Source: Methylomonas koyamae (GTDB lineage: Bacteria > Pseudomonadota > Gammaproteobacteria > Methylococcales > Methylomonadaceae). Taken from it: DNA of 64,000 nucleotides. The notes under the pieces are model-generated. The model was not told the origin of the DNA, ran no database searches, and worked only from the letters and a program-made list of their open reading frames with translations. Positions 35,286 to 43,397 of the stretch are shown here, piece by piece. The stretch covers positions 124,001 through 188,000 of the forward strand of contig NZ_PPPU01000016.1 in NCBI RefSeq assembly GCF_006483455.1. The letters run 5' to 3'. The stretch's first letter is position 1, and each line of letters begins with the position of its first letter. The position numbers and the translations under genes were made by a program.

Positions 35286-35453
35286 GTTGGGCTCGCGTAG
35301 GTTGGGGTGAGGTACGAACCCCAACATTTTTAACCGGTTTCGCCTTTATTGGTTATTGATGGTTTTATTGGTCGCGATGTCTCGCTGTCATGGTCGGTTG
35401 GTGGCGGAACGGCTGTCGTGTTGGGGTTCCTGTCGTCACCCCAACCTACGCTC
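35276..35453 (+). repeat. Direct repeat / MITE-like palindromic element, copy 1
   Basis: A 178-bp sequence nearly identical to 37399-37575. Within it, 35295-35451 is bounded by perfect 16-bp inverted repeats GCGTAGGTTGGGGTGA / TCACCCCAACCTACGC, and each end also has a local GTTGGGG/CCCCAAC fold. No open frame. It begins inside the last codons of the HEPN-type gene, so the stop codon of that gene is part of the repeat. Confidence 0.85.
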
Positions 35454-35550
35454 CCCAAATCGTTTGTCGTTTTCGAGGGAGGCGATGCCCCAATCGGCTG
35501 GCAAGGCCGTAAGGCGGATTCGGAGCACTAGCGACAATCCGCCAAAACCG

Positions 35551-35585
35551 AAACCACCCGGCGTTTTGCTATCACGAAAACGCCC
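35551..35585 (+). repeat. 35-bp hairpin repeat, copy 1
   Basis: The 35 bases match 37330-37364 with one mismatch. The core is an 8-bp stem GGCGTTTT/AAAACGCC with a 9-base loop. In this copy it lies downstream of the MITE-like element; in the other it lies upstream. Confidence 0.75.
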
Positions 35586-35860
35586 TACAGTCCTGGCGCA
35601 GGATTATGTGTTTTGCTAGCGTTAAAGCCGCTGCCTTATTGTTGGGTAGTTGATCGGCGACGGAGGCAGCAAAAAATGTTTGGCATAGAGAATCGAACCG
35701 TTTTCAAGCGAGCAAGCACAGCCGGCCAAGACCGCACAGGCTCGCCCGCGCATGGTGAATCCGCCGTGATCGCTAACCCGCCGCTCAACATCGCTCCTTT
35801 CGGTCGCTGGACGCTGCACCATCAAGTCGCGCCGGGCCGGTTAGCTCTGGGTTGGACATC

Positions 35861-36151
35861 ATGAAACGTATTTATTCAGCTTGGGCGAAACACGGCTCGT
35901 CGCTGCCAAACTGTCTGGCAGAAGGCCTTGACCCGCCGCGATTCAAAAACGGGGAGATTGATCCTGATTGCCAGGTGCACCTCTGGACTATAGAAGTTGG
36001 GTCTCTTGAAGAAGCATTAGCCATTAGAAATCTTAGATGCGGCTGGGAGCCGTATACACCCGAAGGCGAGGCGGAACCATGCCCAAGGTGTGGCGCCATG
36101 CACTATTCAATGGGTAGCGGTCAGTGTTGGCAATGCGATCATCAGTGCTAG
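35861..36151 (+). CDS. Small hypothetical protein with C-terminal zinc-ribbon-like cysteines
   Basis: 96 residues from MKRIYSAWAK (an in-frame GTG/ATG 9 bases earlier is possible). The C-terminus has CPRCGAMH...CWQCDHQC, a four-plus-cysteine knuckle that looks metal-binding; the N-terminal two thirds are unrecognised. The ATG follows a GTTGGAC heptamer by 3 bases, and there is no good Shine-Dalgarno, as is common in integron cassettes. It is part of the accessory island. Confidence 0.6.
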   Translation: MKRIYSAWAKHGSSLPNCLAEGLDPPRFKNGEIDPDCQVHLWTIEVGSLEEALAIRNLRCGWEPYTPEGEAEPCPRCGAMHYSMGSGQCWQCDHQC

Positions 36152-36198
36152 GTGTGTGTCGCGCTTGACCGGAGCGCGGTTTTATTTTTCAGCTTTAC

Positions 36199-36205
36199 GT
36201 TAGGC
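36199..36205 (+). repeat. attC-like R' heptamer (tentative)
   Basis: GTTAGGC, the commonest attC core heptamer, lies 53 bases before the next gene and follows a GC-rich fold (GCGCTTGACCGGAGCGC region, about 36160). A matching RYYYAAC partner is not evident after the previous stop codon, so the assignment is weak. Confidence 0.25.
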
Positions 36206-36258
36206 GATATGGCAGCGCCTTCTTTTAACCTGCCATAACAATACTTTGAGGAGGGAGC

Positions 36259-36603
36259 ATGCCCACTTTAGTCGAGACTGAAAAAGATAAATCCAATAAA
36301 ACAGTCACTACTGTTATCTACGCTCTGTACGCCGCATCGCTGTTGCTTGGCATTACGAGCATCGTCGCCATCGTCATGAATTACGTCAAAAAAGATGATG
36401 TTGCGGGCACATATCTGGAAAGCCATTTTCGTTGGCAAATACGTACCTTCTGGTTCAGCTTGTTGTGGGGCATCATTGGCTTCGTTACATTCTTTATTGT
36501 CGTTGGCTGGTTTGTGCTGATTGCCGATCTTGTCTGGTTTATCTACCGTATTGTTAAAGGATGGCTACGCCTCAATGAAGGAAAACCAATGTATAGCGTC
36601 TGA
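36259..36603 (+). CDS. DUF4870-like small membrane protein
   Basis: 114 residues with a very good GAGGAGGGAGC ahead of the ATG. Three hydrophobic segments (about 19-40, 64-82 and 84-102) surround SHFRWQIRTFWFSLLW and IYRIVKGWLRLNEGKPMY, the pattern of the DUF4870/Tic20-like small membrane family. No known biochemical role. Its composition is AT-richer than the core genome. Confidence 0.75.
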   Translation: MPTLVETEKDKSNKTVTTVIYALYAASLLLGITSIVAIVMNYVKKDDVAGTYLESHFRWQIRTFWFSLLWGIIGFVTFFIVVGWFVLIADLVWFIYRIVKGWLRLNEGKPMYSV

Positions 36604-36621
36604 CCCGATCGTCTACTCGGA

Positions 36622-36663
36622 CAGTAAAAAGCGGCGCGACTTCGTTGCCCCGCTGTTTTACTG
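36622..36663. terminator. Strong hairpin after the DUF4870-like gene
   Basis: A long stem, CAGTAAAA-AGCGG paired with CCGCTGTTTTACTG, closes a 13-14-base loop 19 bases after the stop codon. A-rich on one arm and T-rich on the other, it could act as a terminator in either direction or be a cassette-type folded site. Confidence 0.55.
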
Positions 36664-36669
36664 CCGGTT

Positions 36670-37311
36670 GTGGCAGACATTAAACTAGCCGTCATGTCTT
36701 TCGATTTTTGGTGGCTGGCGCGTTTCGTAGACGAAGAAGAGGTCGGCTCGGTCTCAATCTCGTTTGCAACGGCAATGGCGGCCGGAGGGCCATCGGCGGC
36801 GGGTCTGCTGGCAATTCGGCGGTGGATTCAGAACGAACCATGCACCGCAGCGCAAAGCTACATGAGTTTGCCGCCAAGTGTTAAGCAGGCTTTTGGTGGT
36901 TGGTATAAGGATTTCATTTGGGCTTTCAATCTGCCGGGATTTCAAGTTTTTGGTGAACAGGTAGCAAGTCAGCTAACCGAAGACAACTGCTGTCGCTTCA
37001 TTTCAATTCGCCGCTGTAGCCCCGCCGCAGTCTTGTGGCAGGCCTTGGGATACGAGAGAGCTAGTCGTCTTCCCGGCATTTACGGGAACCTGTTCATACC
37101 GGCAAGTGAAGTGGCAACCGCCCTCAGGGTTGTTAAAGAAACCTATGCCGGACTTGACTTGGATCAGGCGACGGCACGTGCCCATGCTTGGATAGCGGAT
37201 AGCAACAGCCTAGAGCAGACCAGAGAGGTAATAGAGTTATTGCCGGTCGCGCTGACCGAGGCAGCGCAGCGGGGCAAGGGTTTGGTCGTCGTCGGGAGGC
37301 CGCAGATTTAG
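36670..37311 (+). CDS. Hypothetical protein, 213 aa
   Basis: 213 residues from a GTG at 36670; an ATG at 36694 (MSFDFWWLARFV) is an equally likely start. No signal peptide; one moderately hydrophobic stretch (ATAMAAGGPSAAGLLAIRRWI). Mixed alpha-beta composition with the cysteine pairs ENCCRF and RRCSP. No family recognised. It lies between the two hairpin repeats of the island. Confidence 0.55.
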   Translation: MADIKLAVMSFDFWWLARFVDEEEVGSVSISFATAMAAGGPSAAGLLAIRRWIQNEPCTAAQSYMSLPPSVKQAFGGWYKDFIWAFNLPGFQVFGEQVASQLTEDNCCRFISIRRCSPAAVLWQALGYERASRLPGIYGNLFIPASEVATALRVVKETYAGLDLDQATARAHAWIADSNSLEQTREVIELLPVALTEAAQRGKGLVVVGRPQI

Positions 37312-37329
37312 GCATCTGCGGGTAGCTCA

Positions 37330-37364
37330 AAACCACCCGGCGTTTTGCTATCGCGAAAACGCCC
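37330..37364 (+). repeat. 35-bp hairpin repeat, copy 2
   Basis: Same sequence as 35551-35585 with one base different (ATCGCG for ATCACG in the loop). Stem GGCGTTTT/AAAACGCC. It begins 18 bases after the stop codon of the 213-aa gene, where it could also serve as a transcription stop. Confidence 0.75.
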
Positions 37365-37398
37365 AAATCAATGGAAGAGATTATTTCATGCAAGCCAA

Positions 37399-37575
37399 AA
37401 CTCGGTAAGTTGGGCTTGCGTAGGTTGGGGTGAGGTACGAACCCCAACATTTTTAACCGGTTTGGCCTTTATTGGTTATTGATGGTTTTATTGGTCGCGA
37501 TGTCTCGCTATCACGCTCGGTTGGTGGCGGAACGGCTGTCGTGTTGGGGTTCCTGTCGTCGCCCCACCTACGCTC
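37399..37575 (+). repeat. Direct repeat / MITE-like palindromic element, copy 2
   Basis: Nearly identical to 35276-35453. The inner element 37418-37573 has the same GCGTAGGTTGGGGTGA left end, but the right inverted repeat has lost bases (GCCCCACCTACGC). The two copies flank the three genes at 35861-37311. Confidence 0.85.
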
Positions 37576-37724
37576 TGAATACCGGTAATAAATAGGGCCG
37601 GGTCAATAATCGTCCGGGGAAAGCGGTGATGACCAACCCGCTCGCGCCTATAAAACCTTGGGCGGCTAAAACTCGTGCAATACTTTTGCCCGACAGTACA
37701 GAGAACGGGATTGAGGAGGTCCTT

Positions 37725-38123
37725 GTGAAATATTACGGCCAATGCTTATGCGGCGCGATACGCTATCAGCTTGCAGGCGATCCCAAGCTAGTCGCCTTGT
37801 GTCATTGCAAGGACTGCCGGAGAAGCGCCGGGGCGCCTATGGTGGCATGGGCGATGTTTCCTGAGTCAGCCCTGACTGTAACAGAAGGGCAACCAAAGAC
37901 GATCAATTCGTCAGGTACCGCGATGCGCAGTTTTTGCGCCGAGTGTGGGAGCGGCCTGTTTTACCGCAACGCCGCGATCCTTCCGGAGTTAGTCGATGTA
38001 CAGACATCGACTCTCGACGACCCTGACGCCCTTGCACCTACAATGCAAATACAGGTGGCGGAGCGGCTCGTATGGATGAAACATATTCATGAGCTGCCAG
38101 AGTTCGAACGCTATCCGGTCTAA
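37725..38123 (+). CDS. GFA family (glutathione-dependent formaldehyde-activating/CENP-V-like) protein
   Basis: 132 residues from a GTG at 37725 with GAGGAGG 7 bases upstream; the open frame extends further but without family resemblance. The fold's zinc ligands are visible: QCLCGAIRY, ALCHCKDCRRSAG and FCAECGS. Family members bind zinc in a Mss4-like fold; the founding member was proposed to help formaldehyde react with glutathione, but most are uncharacterised. It is the last gene of the accessory island. Confidence 0.85.
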   Translation: MKYYGQCLCGAIRYQLAGDPKLVALCHCKDCRRSAGAPMVAWAMFPESALTVTEGQPKTINSSGTAMRSFCAECGSGLFYRNAAILPELVDVQTSTLDDPDALAPTMQIQVAERLVWMKHIHELPEFERYPV

Positions 38124-38206
38124 ATCGAAGTGTCTGTGCTGACCTCCAATTCGGATGCACGAGGCGCCGTTTCCGCCAGGCACCTCAGCACCGAATCGGG
38201 ATCCGC

Positions 38207-39322
38207 TCAGAAAATCGGCAAACTGATCTCCAGACTGCGCTCGGCCAGCCAGACACAGGCCAGCGCCGCTATCGCCGCCGAGCCCCAGCGCAGCGCCGAC
38301 TGCGAATAGACCGCAAACCGGCCGGCATAAACCACCAGCGGCAAAACCGCCGCCACCGCCGCCAACTGCCCGGCTTCGACGCCAAGGTTGAAACCCAACA
38401 GCGCGACCAGTTGCGAGCCGCGTGCGCTACCCATATCCAACAGCACGCTGGCGATACCCATGCCGTGAATCAAACCGAAGCCGAATGCCAGCCAGGCCCG
38501 GCGCCGAGACAGCAGCGGATAGATATTGTTCAGTGCCGCCAACGCCACCGATGCGGCAATGGCGGATTCCACCCAACGCGCCGGCAAGGCGATGACGTGC
38601 AATGCGGTCAGGCTCAAGGTCAAAGAATGCGCCAGCGTAAATGCGGTCACCACGGCGGCGGCGTCCCAGGCCGCCGTGCGCCAACTGCCGACGGCGCGCC
38701 AGCCGGTGCGATCCCAGGCCAGTCCGGCCGGCAGCAACAAGCTCAACAGAAACAACAGATGGTCGTAGCCGATCAGGATGTGCCGCATCCCCTCGCCGGC
38801 AAAACTGGCCAACACCGGCCAAATGCCGGTTTGGCTAGCCCTGTCGAAATCGATGCGGTGCGCGTCCGGCCCGAACACGGCCGGCTGATCGCTGCCGGCC
38901 CAACTGAACAGGCCGCGGTGCTGAGCGTCCAGATCGAAAAACAAGCGGTAATCCACCGACCAGGGCCCGGCCGGGTCCGGGCAGGCCAGCGCAAAATTCA
39001 GCACGGCATAGTTGCCGTCGCTATGGCTATCGACCTGCAATGCCCCCGGCTGCAACGCGCAGGGCTGGCCAGCGCTGGCGACGGTCAGACGCTGCAAGGC
39101 ATAAGCGAACACGGCATCGCCCAGCTCGCGCAATTCGCCCCAGGTGATGGCGCCGTCGCCGTTCGCATCCAGGCCCAAGGCATAGTCCAGGTCGCGCAAG
39201 GCAATATCCCAGCGGCCTTGCCGGTGGGCACTGTCCAAACTCAAATAACTGTCGCTGGCTTTATGCGCCATGGCCGGGGCGCAGCAACACAGCCATAAGC
39301 AGAGTACGGCCCAGTTTTTCAT
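38207..39322 (-). CDS. HupE/UreJ-like membrane protein with N-terminal EF-hand
   Basis: 371 residues from the ATG at 39322 (GAGGAGGGAGT upstream). A signal peptide (WAVLCLWLCCCAPAMA) leads to an exterior domain with a calcium-binding loop DANGDGAITWGEL (about 50-62). A seven-helix-type membrane part follows, with GMRHILIGYDHLLFLLSLLL and AFTLAHSLTLSLTAL, the HupE/UreJ signature, and FGLIHGMGIASVLL. Some family members are proposed metal (nickel or cobalt) permeases, but this subfamily (HupE_UreJ_2) is undefined. It overlaps the TPR gene by 4 bases. Confidence 0.85.
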   Translation of the reverse strand: MKNWAVLCLWLCCCAPAMAHKASDSYLSLDSAHRQGRWDIALRDLDYALGLDANGDGAITWGELRELGDAVFAYALQRLTVASAGQPCALQPGALQVDSHSDGNYAVLNFALACPDPAGPWSVDYRLFFDLDAQHRGLFSWAGSDQPAVFGPDAHRIDFDRASQTGIWPVLASFAGEGMRHILIGYDHLLFLLSLLLPAGLAWDRTGWRAVGSWRTAAWDAAAVVTAFTLAHSLTLSLTALHVIALPARWVESAIAASVALAALNNIYPLLSRRRAWLAFGFGLIHGMGIASVLLDMGSARGSQLVALLGFNLGVEAGQLAAVAAVLPLVVYAGRFAVYSQSALRWGSAAIAALACVWLAERSLEISLPIF

Positions 39323-40503
39323 ACTCCCTCCTCGCCGAAACGGGCGATCAACGGTTGCAAGCGGCTGTCCTGCATACCGCTGGCAGCCAGGAAATCCAGC
39401 ACCGGCCGCAACTCGGTCCGGGGTTTGCCGGCGGCCAGCGCCGCTTCCAGCAAGATCCTGGCGTCGCGCGGCTCGCGTTGAACCATCCAATTGGCTCTGG
39501 CCAATGCGAACGCCGCCTCGGCCTCATTGCGCAGCTGCAATCGAAAGCGGGCTTCGTCGGCTTGGTGGCGGTTGTCGCCGCGCAGCCGCAACGCGGCAAA
39601 CCGGGCCTGCAACGCTTCGGTATGGGCATTGCTATCCCGCTGCGGCAAATGGCGTTCGGCCAGCGCCAGCCGTAATAACAAAGGGTCGGCGCGGCTGCGG
39701 TCGGCCAATAAATCGACCACCTCGGCGTAACGCTGCCGGTCCAACAGAAAATCGGCATAAGCGGCCAGCAGATAGCCGTCAGCCTCGGCTGCAGACAGCG
39801 CTTGCCGGTAATGGCGCTCGGCGGCGGCGACATCGCCGCGGCGTTCGGCGATTTCGGCCAACGTTACCAAAGCCCATTGCCGGTCGGTTGCGGCAGCCCC
39901 GGAAGCATGCTCAAACGCCTGTTGCAACTGCCGGTAGGCCGTCTCGCTCTGCCCGGCCAGACTCAACACCGAATTAATGCAGACGGCGCCGACCAGCGCT
40001 GCGGCGGTTTTTGCTAACGGCAGACAACTGCCGGCGGCCGCGGCATAGTCGCCCTGCACTTCCAGAATCGCCGCCCGGGTCAACCAGGCCTGCGCCAGAC
40101 GCGGCCGGACCGCCAAGGCCCGCTCCAACAACGCCAGCGCCGGCGCGAAGTCGTGCCGGTTTTGCAACAAGGTGGCTTGCAGCGTCAACACTTCGGGATC
40201 GGCAGCTGGACCCAGCAGCCAAGGCTGCAGCGCCGCTTCGGCGTAGCCGAAATAGCGCGGATCCGCCTCGGCCCGGCCCAACTCGATATAACGCCTGACC
40301 AAGTGCAACACCGGCGGCAAGGCCTGCGGCGCGGCGGCAACTTGCTGGCGCAAGGTGCGCAGTTCCAGCCAGTGACTGCCGCGCGCCGGCAAGGTCTCGA
40401 TCACCTGGCCGGCGTCGGCCGGCAGGTAGGCTTCAGCCCAAGCGGCCGGCAGCGCCGACGCCAAACCGATAAACAAAATGAGCCATCTCCAACGATTCGC
40501 CAT
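39319..40503 (-). CDS. TPR-repeat periplasmic protein
   Basis: 394 residues with a signal peptide (WRWLILFIGLASALPAAWA). Several TPR-like helix pairs follow (ALALLERALAVRPRLAQAWLTRAAILEVQGDYAAAAG, AAERHYRQALSAAEADGYLLAAYADFLL). It probably scaffolds an exterior complex. It is placed between DUF4331 and HupE genes and overlaps the latter (ATGA), so the three are likely cotranslated. Confidence 0.8.
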   Translation of the reverse strand: MANRWRWLILFIGLASALPAAWAEAYLPADAGQVIETLPARGSHWLELRTLRQQVAAAPQALPPVLHLVRRYIELGRAEADPRYFGYAEAALQPWLLGPAADPEVLTLQATLLQNRHDFAPALALLERALAVRPRLAQAWLTRAAILEVQGDYAAAAGSCLPLAKTAAALVGAVCINSVLSLAGQSETAYRQLQQAFEHASGAAATDRQWALVTLAEIAERRGDVAAAERHYRQALSAAEADGYLLAAYADFLLDRQRYAEVVDLLADRSRADPLLLRLALAERHLPQRDSNAHTEALQARFAALRLRGDNRHQADEARFRLQLRNEAEAAFALARANWMVQREPRDARILLEAALAAGKPRTELRPVLDFLAASGMQDSRLQPLIARFGEEGV

Positions 40504-40562
40504 GATTGATCTCCGGATCGATGCGGCGGCGGCCAAGCCGCCACCGCTGTTGCAGCTAAGGC

Positions 40563-42194
40563 TCAGTTGCCCGGGCAATTGCCGGGTAAGTCAGTCAAGG
40601 CATTGAAGCAGCCGGCCTCGCCCGGATCGACGTGCCGGCTTTGGCGGCCGCTGTTGGCGAAGGCGACGTAAGGAAAGGTTTCCTGGTAGATACGGTCGTT
40701 GCCGTTGACGCCGTCGGCGATGCGGTTGTTGGGAAAGCTGTTGAAGGACGGATTCAATACTCCGGCGACGGCCTGGGCGGCGATGTCGGTGACGTCGTCG
40801 GAGACCCGGCGGCCGTTGGGGAAACCGGCATTGTCGCCGGCCAGAAAGCCCATGCGTTGCCGTGCCGCGGCGACGGTCGGGCCGATGCCGGTGTTCAGCC
40901 GCAACAGGTCGGCCAAGGGTCCGCTCTGCCCGGCCGCACAGCCGGGGCAAATCGGCGCGGCATAGAACACCAGCGGCGCCAGATCCAGCCGCGGCGGCGC
41001 CGGGATCGGTACCGCGCCGGCATAGGCGGCGTTCAGCACCCGCGCCAACAGCGGATCGAGCAGGTAATTGGCGAATGCCGCGTCGTTTTTCGGATCGCTC
41101 ATGCTGAATTTGTCTTTGTCGCCGGTGCCGATCAACAATTCGTTGATCAGCGGGTTACCCATGCGCTGGATCTGGGTAAAGGCGTTCGCCAACTTGGGTT
41201 TGCCGCCCGGCCTGTCGGCATAAGCCTTGGTGCGCGGCCGCGATGTGGTGGCATAGGTACCGATCACGGCCAGCGCATCGCCGGCGGTATGCAGTTTGCC
41301 GTCCTGAGTCAGAAGCGCGATCGGCAGTTCGATCGCAATCGAGTTGACATTGAAGCCGGCCACGTCGTCCGGGGCGTAGTTCTTGCCGTTGTCGGCCGCC
41401 TGCGCGTCGGAAAACACGCCGGGAATGCCGGAGCCGAAGGCGTCGCCGCGAAAATTGAAGGTATCGAAGGCCGCGCCCAGATCGATGTAAAACGGATCGT
41501 CCACCGTACCGGCAAACACCCGGACGCCGCCACCCAAATCGTAGATGCCCTGCCGGGCCAGGTCGGTGTAATTCGGCATGGTGCGCGGCCCAACGTTGGA
41601 CGGCACCGCGAACAGTTTCTGCTGCCGGCTCAGATCGATGACCTGGCGGTTGGCGCCCTTGCCTTTGATCAAGGTGACGCTGTAGCTTTGGCGCAAGCCC
41701 AGGCCCTCGGAACCGGGACCGTCCAACGCGGTGATCGCCGGCGGCACCAGCGGACTGCCCGGCGCCACCGGAGCCGGCGAATTGGCCGGCGCGAAAATGC
41801 CGTTGCCGGCACCGACGAAGCCGGTGAACACGCCGGGCAAACGGTTTTCGGTTTTAAAACGAAATTGCAGCGTGACGTCTTCTTCGGCATCGAAGTCGTT
41901 GTCGACTTTCATCTCGTAGAGTATTTCCGGATCGAACGGAAAATAATTTGGGCCGTTGCTCGGCTCCAACAAAGGATCGACGTTGAGTATCATCGTCACT
42001 TTGCTCGGATCGTCATAGCTGACGAAAGCGTACCAGTCGGTAATGTCGGCCTTGCTGTCCAGCGCCGTTAACGGCGCCTCGCGGTGGTTGGCACTTTCGG
42101 CAGCCGGCAATCCGGCCAGCGTGAGAATGGCACCGGCGAGCAAGGCCAGCGGCCAACGCTTACTGGGGGTTGTCGGTTGGATAGGCTGTTTCAT
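40563..42194 (-). CDS. DUF4331 family secreted protein
   Basis: 543 residues with a signal peptide (RWPLALLAGAILTLAGLPAAESA) and the family start SANHREAPLTALDSKADITDWYAFVSYDDPSKVTMILNVDPL. Later motifs include FPFDPEILYEMKVDND and NVNSIAIELPIALLT. DUF4331 proteins are exported or surface proteins of unknown activity, often encoded with TPR and HupE-like proteins. It is followed by the TPR gene. Confidence 0.88.
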   Translation of the reverse strand: MKQPIQPTTPSKRWPLALLAGAILTLAGLPAAESANHREAPLTALDSKADITDWYAFVSYDDPSKVTMILNVDPLLEPSNGPNYFPFDPEILYEMKVDNDFDAEEDVTLQFRFKTENRLPGVFTGFVGAGNGIFAPANSPAPVAPGSPLVPPAITALDGPGSEGLGLRQSYSVTLIKGKGANRQVIDLSRQQKLFAVPSNVGPRTMPNYTDLARQGIYDLGGGVRVFAGTVDDPFYIDLGAAFDTFNFRGDAFGSGIPGVFSDAQAADNGKNYAPDDVAGFNVNSIAIELPIALLTQDGKLHTAGDALAVIGTYATTSRPRTKAYADRPGGKPKLANAFTQIQRMGNPLINELLIGTGDKDKFSMSDPKNDAAFANYLLDPLLARVLNAAYAGAVPIPAPPRLDLAPLVFYAAPICPGCAAGQSGPLADLLRLNTGIGPTVAAARQRMGFLAGDNAGFPNGRRVSDDVTDIAAQAVAGVLNPSFNSFPNNRIADGVNGNDRIYQETFPYVAFANSGRQSRHVDPGEAGCFNALTDLPGNCPGN

Positions 42195-42237
42195 AATCGG
42201 TCTCCTGTCGGATAAGTAAGCGGATACAAACTTCGCA

Positions 42238-42969
42238 TCAGGCAATACGCGCCGGCATGCCGTTCGGATGCAACGCGGCGGAAATTTTTTCGGCGCCGGT
42301 GTCCGGCTGGCCGCACAGGTAGCCCGGCCCGCGTTTCGGTTTGGCGTAGCGGCCGCCCAGCAAAAACAGGCCGGACAACCCCAGCAGCATCAGGGTCGGC
42401 GGTTCCGGGACCGTGGCCGCCTGCGCGGTATCGACGTTCAGAATGTGGAATTCCCAGGCAGCAGTGCGGTTGGCTTCGACCGGATCGTTGTTGCTGTCGA
42501 GCAGGATGCCTGCGCAGAACCGGCCGTTGGAGCAGCCGAAAGCGGCGGTAAAGTTCGGGTCGGCGTCGCGCAAGAAGCCGTCGGCCAACGCCGTGCTGGC
42601 CGAGAAATTGTCGTATTGGGTCAAGGTCGCCAGGTAGTCGCCGGCCGCCAGATTCAAGGCCAGGTAACTGTCGAACTCGCTGTAGTTGAAAACCGTGCCG
42701 TTGGAAACCTGGCTGCCGCCGGGGAAGCCGTCGTCCTGTTCCGCTAATTGGTTGCCGGCACTGTCCCACAGACTCAGAATCGGATCGAAGCCGCCGCCGA
42801 GCCAGGACGAGGTAAATAAAGTGACGACGCCCGGTGCGCCGACCGTGAAATTGAAGCGCAACACGTCGTTGTCGTTGACGAAACTGCCGCTGAAGTCGAA
42901 GTCGGCGGCAGCGGCAGGCCCGGCGCTCAGACTCGCGGCAATCGCCGCCGCGCGAAGAATGGTTTTCAT
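42238..42969 (-). CDS. PEP-CTERM-type secreted protein (DVUA0089-like)
   Basis: 243 residues, signal peptide (LRAAAIAASLSAGPAAAA), an exterior domain with DFSGSFVNDNDVLRFNFTV and FDPILSLWDSAGN, then a PEP-CTERM sorting signal: VPEPPTLMLLGLSGLFLLGG followed by a basic cluster. Unusually, about 30 more residues follow the basic cluster, so the signal is not at the very end. It should be anchored by an exosortase pathway (not in the window). It precedes the DUF4331 gene on the same strand. Confidence 0.82.
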   Translation of the reverse strand: MKTILRAAAIAASLSAGPAAAADFDFSGSFVNDNDVLRFNFTVGAPGVVTLFTSSWLGGGFDPILSLWDSAGNQLAEQDDGFPGGSQVSNGTVFNYSEFDSYLALNLAAGDYLATLTQYDNFSASTALADGFLRDADPNFTAAFGCSNGRFCAGILLDSNNDPVEANRTAAWEFHILNVDTAQAATVPEPPTLMLLGLSGLFLLGGRYAKPKRGPGYLCGQPDTGAEKISAALHPNGMPARIA

Positions 42970-43397
42970 GATTTGGCACTCCAAAATTAGTGGTTGGCAA
43001 ACGCAAGCCACAACAGCGGCACGGCGTGCGCCGGCCGTTCGCATGGCTTGCAATCACCAATACGCGCCAAATCCGGCCGCGGATGCAGCTAGGCGAAAAA
43101 AACTTCGGCCCAAATCCGGCAGCGACCGGTTCCGCGCGGCGACTATTTTTGGAAGCTGTTGCCTTTCAATGACTTGAGCCGGCGGCACTCTGCTGCGGGT
43201 TTGCCAGGCGAACGGAACCTGCTTTATAGTGACCGGCAAAACCCGACCGCTCCCCATAGCCTTGTGCCGTATCACGCCCGGTTGCCGACCGCATCGGTTG
43301 AATATGCTCACCAGCTCGCACATTTCAGCGCCAATCCACTCCCGCCCTGCATCCAAGCCGGCGTTGGCCGCGTATTTACCGTAACGGAGCAACGGCA
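42970..43397. other. Divergent intergenic region between the exported-protein operon and the ECF sigma gene
   Basis: 428 bp containing no supported gene. It separates the leftward PEP-CTERM/DUF4331/TPR/HupE set from the sigma-factor gene, and ECF-type promoters for both directions would be expected here. I cannot define a shared -35/-10 motif by eye. Confidence 0.5.

Larger units (their letters stand above)
35272..35857 (+). other. Long spacer with attC-like ends (tentative)
   Basis: GTCTAAC at 35272 and GTTGGAC at 35851 fit the attC R'' and R' heptamer patterns. The second lies 3 bases before the ATG of the next gene. Between them are the MITE-like copy, the 35-bp hairpin repeat, and a GCTAACC...GGTTAGC inverted pair (about 35771 and 35839). 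The spacer is far too long for a simple attC, so if it is one it has been invaded. No supported gene lies within it. Confidence 0.3.

Noticed and set aside
35276-37575. Possible CRISPR array from repeated palindromes
   Set aside because: Only two copies, 2.1 kb apart and over 170 bp long, with genes between them; no short regular repeats or spacers and no cas genes.
40632-42071. Rightward open frame of 479 codons
   Set aside because: Antisense to the DUF4331 gene, no signal peptide or motif, G/R/V-rich shadow composition.
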